From an uncultured Clostridium sp. (GTDB lineage Bacteria; Bacillota; Clostridia; Clostridiales; Clostridiaceae): a DNA stretch of 64,000 nt. The notes under the pieces were generated by a model, which was not told where the DNA came from, made no database searches, and was given only the letters and a program-made list of their open reading frames with translations. The translations under genes were made by a program, and so were the position numbers. Below, in pieces: positions 61,919 through 64,000 of this stretch. The stretch is from positions 1 through 64,000 of the forward strand of contig NZ_CAMQZG010000008.1 of NCBI RefSeq assembly GCF_947039605.1, in the 5' to 3' direction. Each line of letters begins with the position of its first letter. The stretch's first letter is position 1.

Positions 61919-64000
61919 CTATTCCCCAATTCCTGACTCTTCAAATTTCTCTTCAAATTTAGTTAACTTACCATGTAACTTAGGTTTAAAGAAATATCCT
62001 AAAAGTAAGAATATAATTGAAAACGTAGCGAGTGCAATCAAATCACTTGCCACATGAGAGAATATAGGTCCTGCAATTGCTTCTCTAAATACATTTACTG
62101 CATAACTAAAAGGCATTAAAGGTTCTATAATTCTAAAGAATAATGGTAAAACTTGAATTGGATAAGTCCCACCAGTTCCTGCAATCTGAATAACCATTAA
62201 AACTATCGCAATAGCTTTTCCAAAGTTTCCAAAAATAGAAACTAAAGTAAAGATTATAATACTGAAAGTTATAGCGGTTGCTATTGATACTCCAACTAAT
62301 AATGGAACACTAGCTGCTTGAACTCCTAAAAGATACTTATCTCCTAGTGCAACTATTATAGCCTGAATAATTGCTATAACCATAAATGTAAGTAACTTTC
62401 CAAAATATCTTTCTCTAATACTAATTTTCTCTAATCCTTCAAAATTAGGAGGATTAGTTTTTAAAAGTGAAGTTAGTAAAAGTGAACCAACCCAAAGTGC
62501 TAACACTGTATATATAGGTGTCATTCCTGAACCATAATTATCAATTTTAAATATTGATTCTTGGTGTATATTAAATGGTGTTGAAATGAAATTACCCATA
62601 ATAGCTGGATTTCCTTGAAGTACAGCTATCATTTGGTCTAAATTATCATTACTTATACTTCCAAGATTTTTTGCAAGTTCTGATATAACTCCAGTAAATT
62701 GATTTAATGTAGTTTTTAAACTTGCAGCTGTCCTTGCGGCCATCTGTGTATTTGAACTAGCTGAATTAACAACATCCTGAACTTTTCCTACAAGCCCATT
62801 AGCCTCATTTATAAGGCCTGCTGCTGTTTTAGTTGTATTTGAAAGGTTACTTCCTATTGATTGAAGTTGACCCTTTGTATTGTTGTTATAATTATCTATA
62901 GCATTTCCAAGTGAATTAGAAATTGAATTAGTTCCATCAGTTAAACCTGTAATAACTGATTCTTTAACTTTTCCTGCTTGGTCAATACTACCTGATGCAA
63001 TTCCTAAACTTTTAATTTGATTAGAAACTGAATTCTTAATATTTGTAACATTAGTAATCATTTGTGTTACATACTTATTATTTACTGTCCCATTTATCTT
63101 TTCTAAGAAAGTAGTAATAGCACTCAGTGATGTCTCAACATTAGTAAGTCTATTCTTTGCATTAGCAATTGTAGCCTTTGCTTGCTCTGCTGTAACATTA
63201 TCTGTATTAAGACCTGCTAAAGAATTTTGAACATTTTGGACATTCGCTTTCGCAGTACTTAAATTCACACTAATATTATTAAATGCTGAATTTAAAGTAG
63301 AATTTGTATTATCAATAATTGAACTTGTATTTACTGTAATACTTTGAACATTACTAAGACTTGAGCTAATTGCTGGCAATGCAGTTTTAACTGTATTTAT
63401 ATATGTCCCAAGACTAGTTGCTCCTGAACTAACACCATTTAAAACATTATTTATAAGTCCCATATTATTATTAATATTAATGATTGACTCTTTAAGATTA
63501 ATTATATTTTGCTTATTCTCATTTAATTTATCACCAACCGCATTTAATTTTGTAAATAACTCTGAGTTAACAGATTCAACAAAACTCGTTTTAATTTGAG
63601 TGACTAATGTTTGTTCAGCAACTTCCGTAATTTTATTTGCTACCGGGTTTACCTTTGTATTAACTTTATAAATAATATCTGCTTTTGTAGGATTTTCTGT
63701 AGTTATACTAGCTAAACTTTCTGAAAAGTTTGCTGGAATTTCAATCATAGCATAATACTTACCATCAACAAGACCTACATTTCCTTCTTCCTTGCTCACA
63801 AACTTCCATCCAATTTTATCATTTGAATGAAGCTCATCTATTATACCATCACCTATATTTATGTTTTTCCCTGCAAGTGTCGCACCTTTATCTTCATTAA
63901 TGACCGCAACTGGTAGTGTTCCTGTATTTGAATACGGATCCCAAGCTGCTTTTATATTAATCCAAGCATACAAAGATGGAATAATGCAAAGCCCTACAAT
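61919..64000 (-). CDS. YhgE/Pip family membrane protein, first of two, partial at window edge
   Basis: At least 693 residues; the start lies beyond 64000. The frame is open to the edge, and the first visible residues VGLCIIPSLYAWINIKAAWD align with residues of the downstream paralog, so about 25-30 residues are missing. The layout is the same: a long helical extracellular domain rich in Asn, Ser and Thr (about 130-440), then six helices and GTGGTYPIQVLPLFFRIIEPLMPFSYAVNVFREAIAGP. An internal ATG at 63973 would remove the first helix and is not the start. Two paralogs in tandem suggest a heteromeric membrane complex. Confidence 0.88.
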   Translation of the reverse strand: MVGLCIIPSLYAWINIKAAWDPYSNTGTLPVAVINEDKGATLAGKNINIGDGIIDELHSNDKIGWKFVSKEEGNVGLVDGKYYAMIEIPANFSESLASITTENPTKADIIYKVNTKVNPVANKITEVAEQTLVTQIKTSFVESVNSELFTKLNAVGDKLNENKQNIINLKESIININNNMGLINNVLNGVSSGATSLGTYINTVKTALPAISSSLSNVQSITVNTSSIIDNTNSTLNSAFNNISVNLSTAKANVQNVQNSLAGLNTDNVTAEQAKATIANAKNRLTNVETSLSAITTFLEKINGTVNNKYVTQMITNVTNIKNSVSNQIKSLGIASGSIDQAGKVKESVITGLTDGTNSISNSLGNAIDNYNNNTKGQLQSIGSNLSNTTKTAAGLINEANGLVGKVQDVVNSASSNTQMAARTAASLKTTLNQFTGVISELAKNLGSISNDNLDQMIAVLQGNPAIMGNFISTPFNIHQESIFKIDNYGSGMTPIYTVLALWVGSLLLTSLLKTNPPNFEGLEKISIRERYFGKLLTFMVIAIIQAIIVALGDKYLLGVQAASVPLLVGVSIATAITFSIIIFTLVSIFGNFGKAIAIVLMVIQIAGTGGTYPIQVLPLFFRIIEPLMPFSYAVNVFREAIAGPIFSHVASDLIALATFSIIFLLLGYFFKPKLHGKLTKFEEKFEESGIGE

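Overview
The window is AT-rich, low-GC Gram-positive DNA. Strong AGGAGG-type ribosome binding sites, many hairpin-plus-T-run terminators, a short proB, hybrid cluster protein and probable spore-surface genes point to Clostridium in the strict sense. The species cannot be fixed from the sequence. There are no rRNA or tRNA genes and no CRISPR array.

Layout. 1-1300: the right end of a TnpB-type element, then two tandem paralogous aromatic-rich proteins behind a sigma-K-like promoter. 1330-16300: a sigma-54-controlled sugar PTS system with two IIC permeases, IIA, IIB, a GH4 6-phospho-beta-glucosidase, a MupG/DUF871 protein, a BadF-type sugar kinase and a 921-residue LevR-type activator. Three -24/-12 promoters share an upstream motif. 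A ComEC-like lipoprotein, a LytTR/DUF3021 pair and an MFS transporter sit among these genes. 16500-20200: a PH-like membrane protein, a NatAB-type ABC exporter and a Cof-type phosphatase. 20300-25000: peroxiredoxin with an AhpF-like reductase, an iron alcohol dehydrogenase and Dps. 25000-28800: VanZ-like protein, proBA and a second Cof phosphatase.

28800-36300 is the most unusual part. A P-type Mg2+ ATPase (mgtA) is followed by an unannotated 29-residue membrane peptide. Its leader of about 730 nt contains a group I intron whose P1 helix appears to bury a strong Shine-Dalgarno sequence. Next to it, a general-stress SDR gene is cut in two by an IStron: group I intron, IS607-type serine recombinase, tnpB with an in-frame ochre codon, and right end. 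Joining the flanks restores a 290-codon reading frame. The two introns share core elements and the same 5' splice-site/guide pairing.

36400-50100: short-chain dehydrogenases (one with a MerR regulator and a typical 19-bp-spacer operator), an NCS2 purine permease, hybrid cluster protein, a YjiH-type membrane protein, a lactococcin-972-like bacteriocin with a divergent FtsX-like/ABC set, homoserine dehydrogenase and an NSS transporter. 50200-64000: an orphan gene with a sigma-K-like promoter; a SAM-I-riboswitch operon metF-luxS-split metH; two probable spore-surface genes; a von Willebrand A protein; and two tandem YhgE/Pip proteins, the last running off the window.

The metF-luxS-metH operon links methyl supply, methionine synthesis and recycling of S-adenosylhomocysteine products. 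The PTS cluster forms a regulon with its own activator. All functional calls rest on recognition of motifs and family resemblance by eye; no database search was run.
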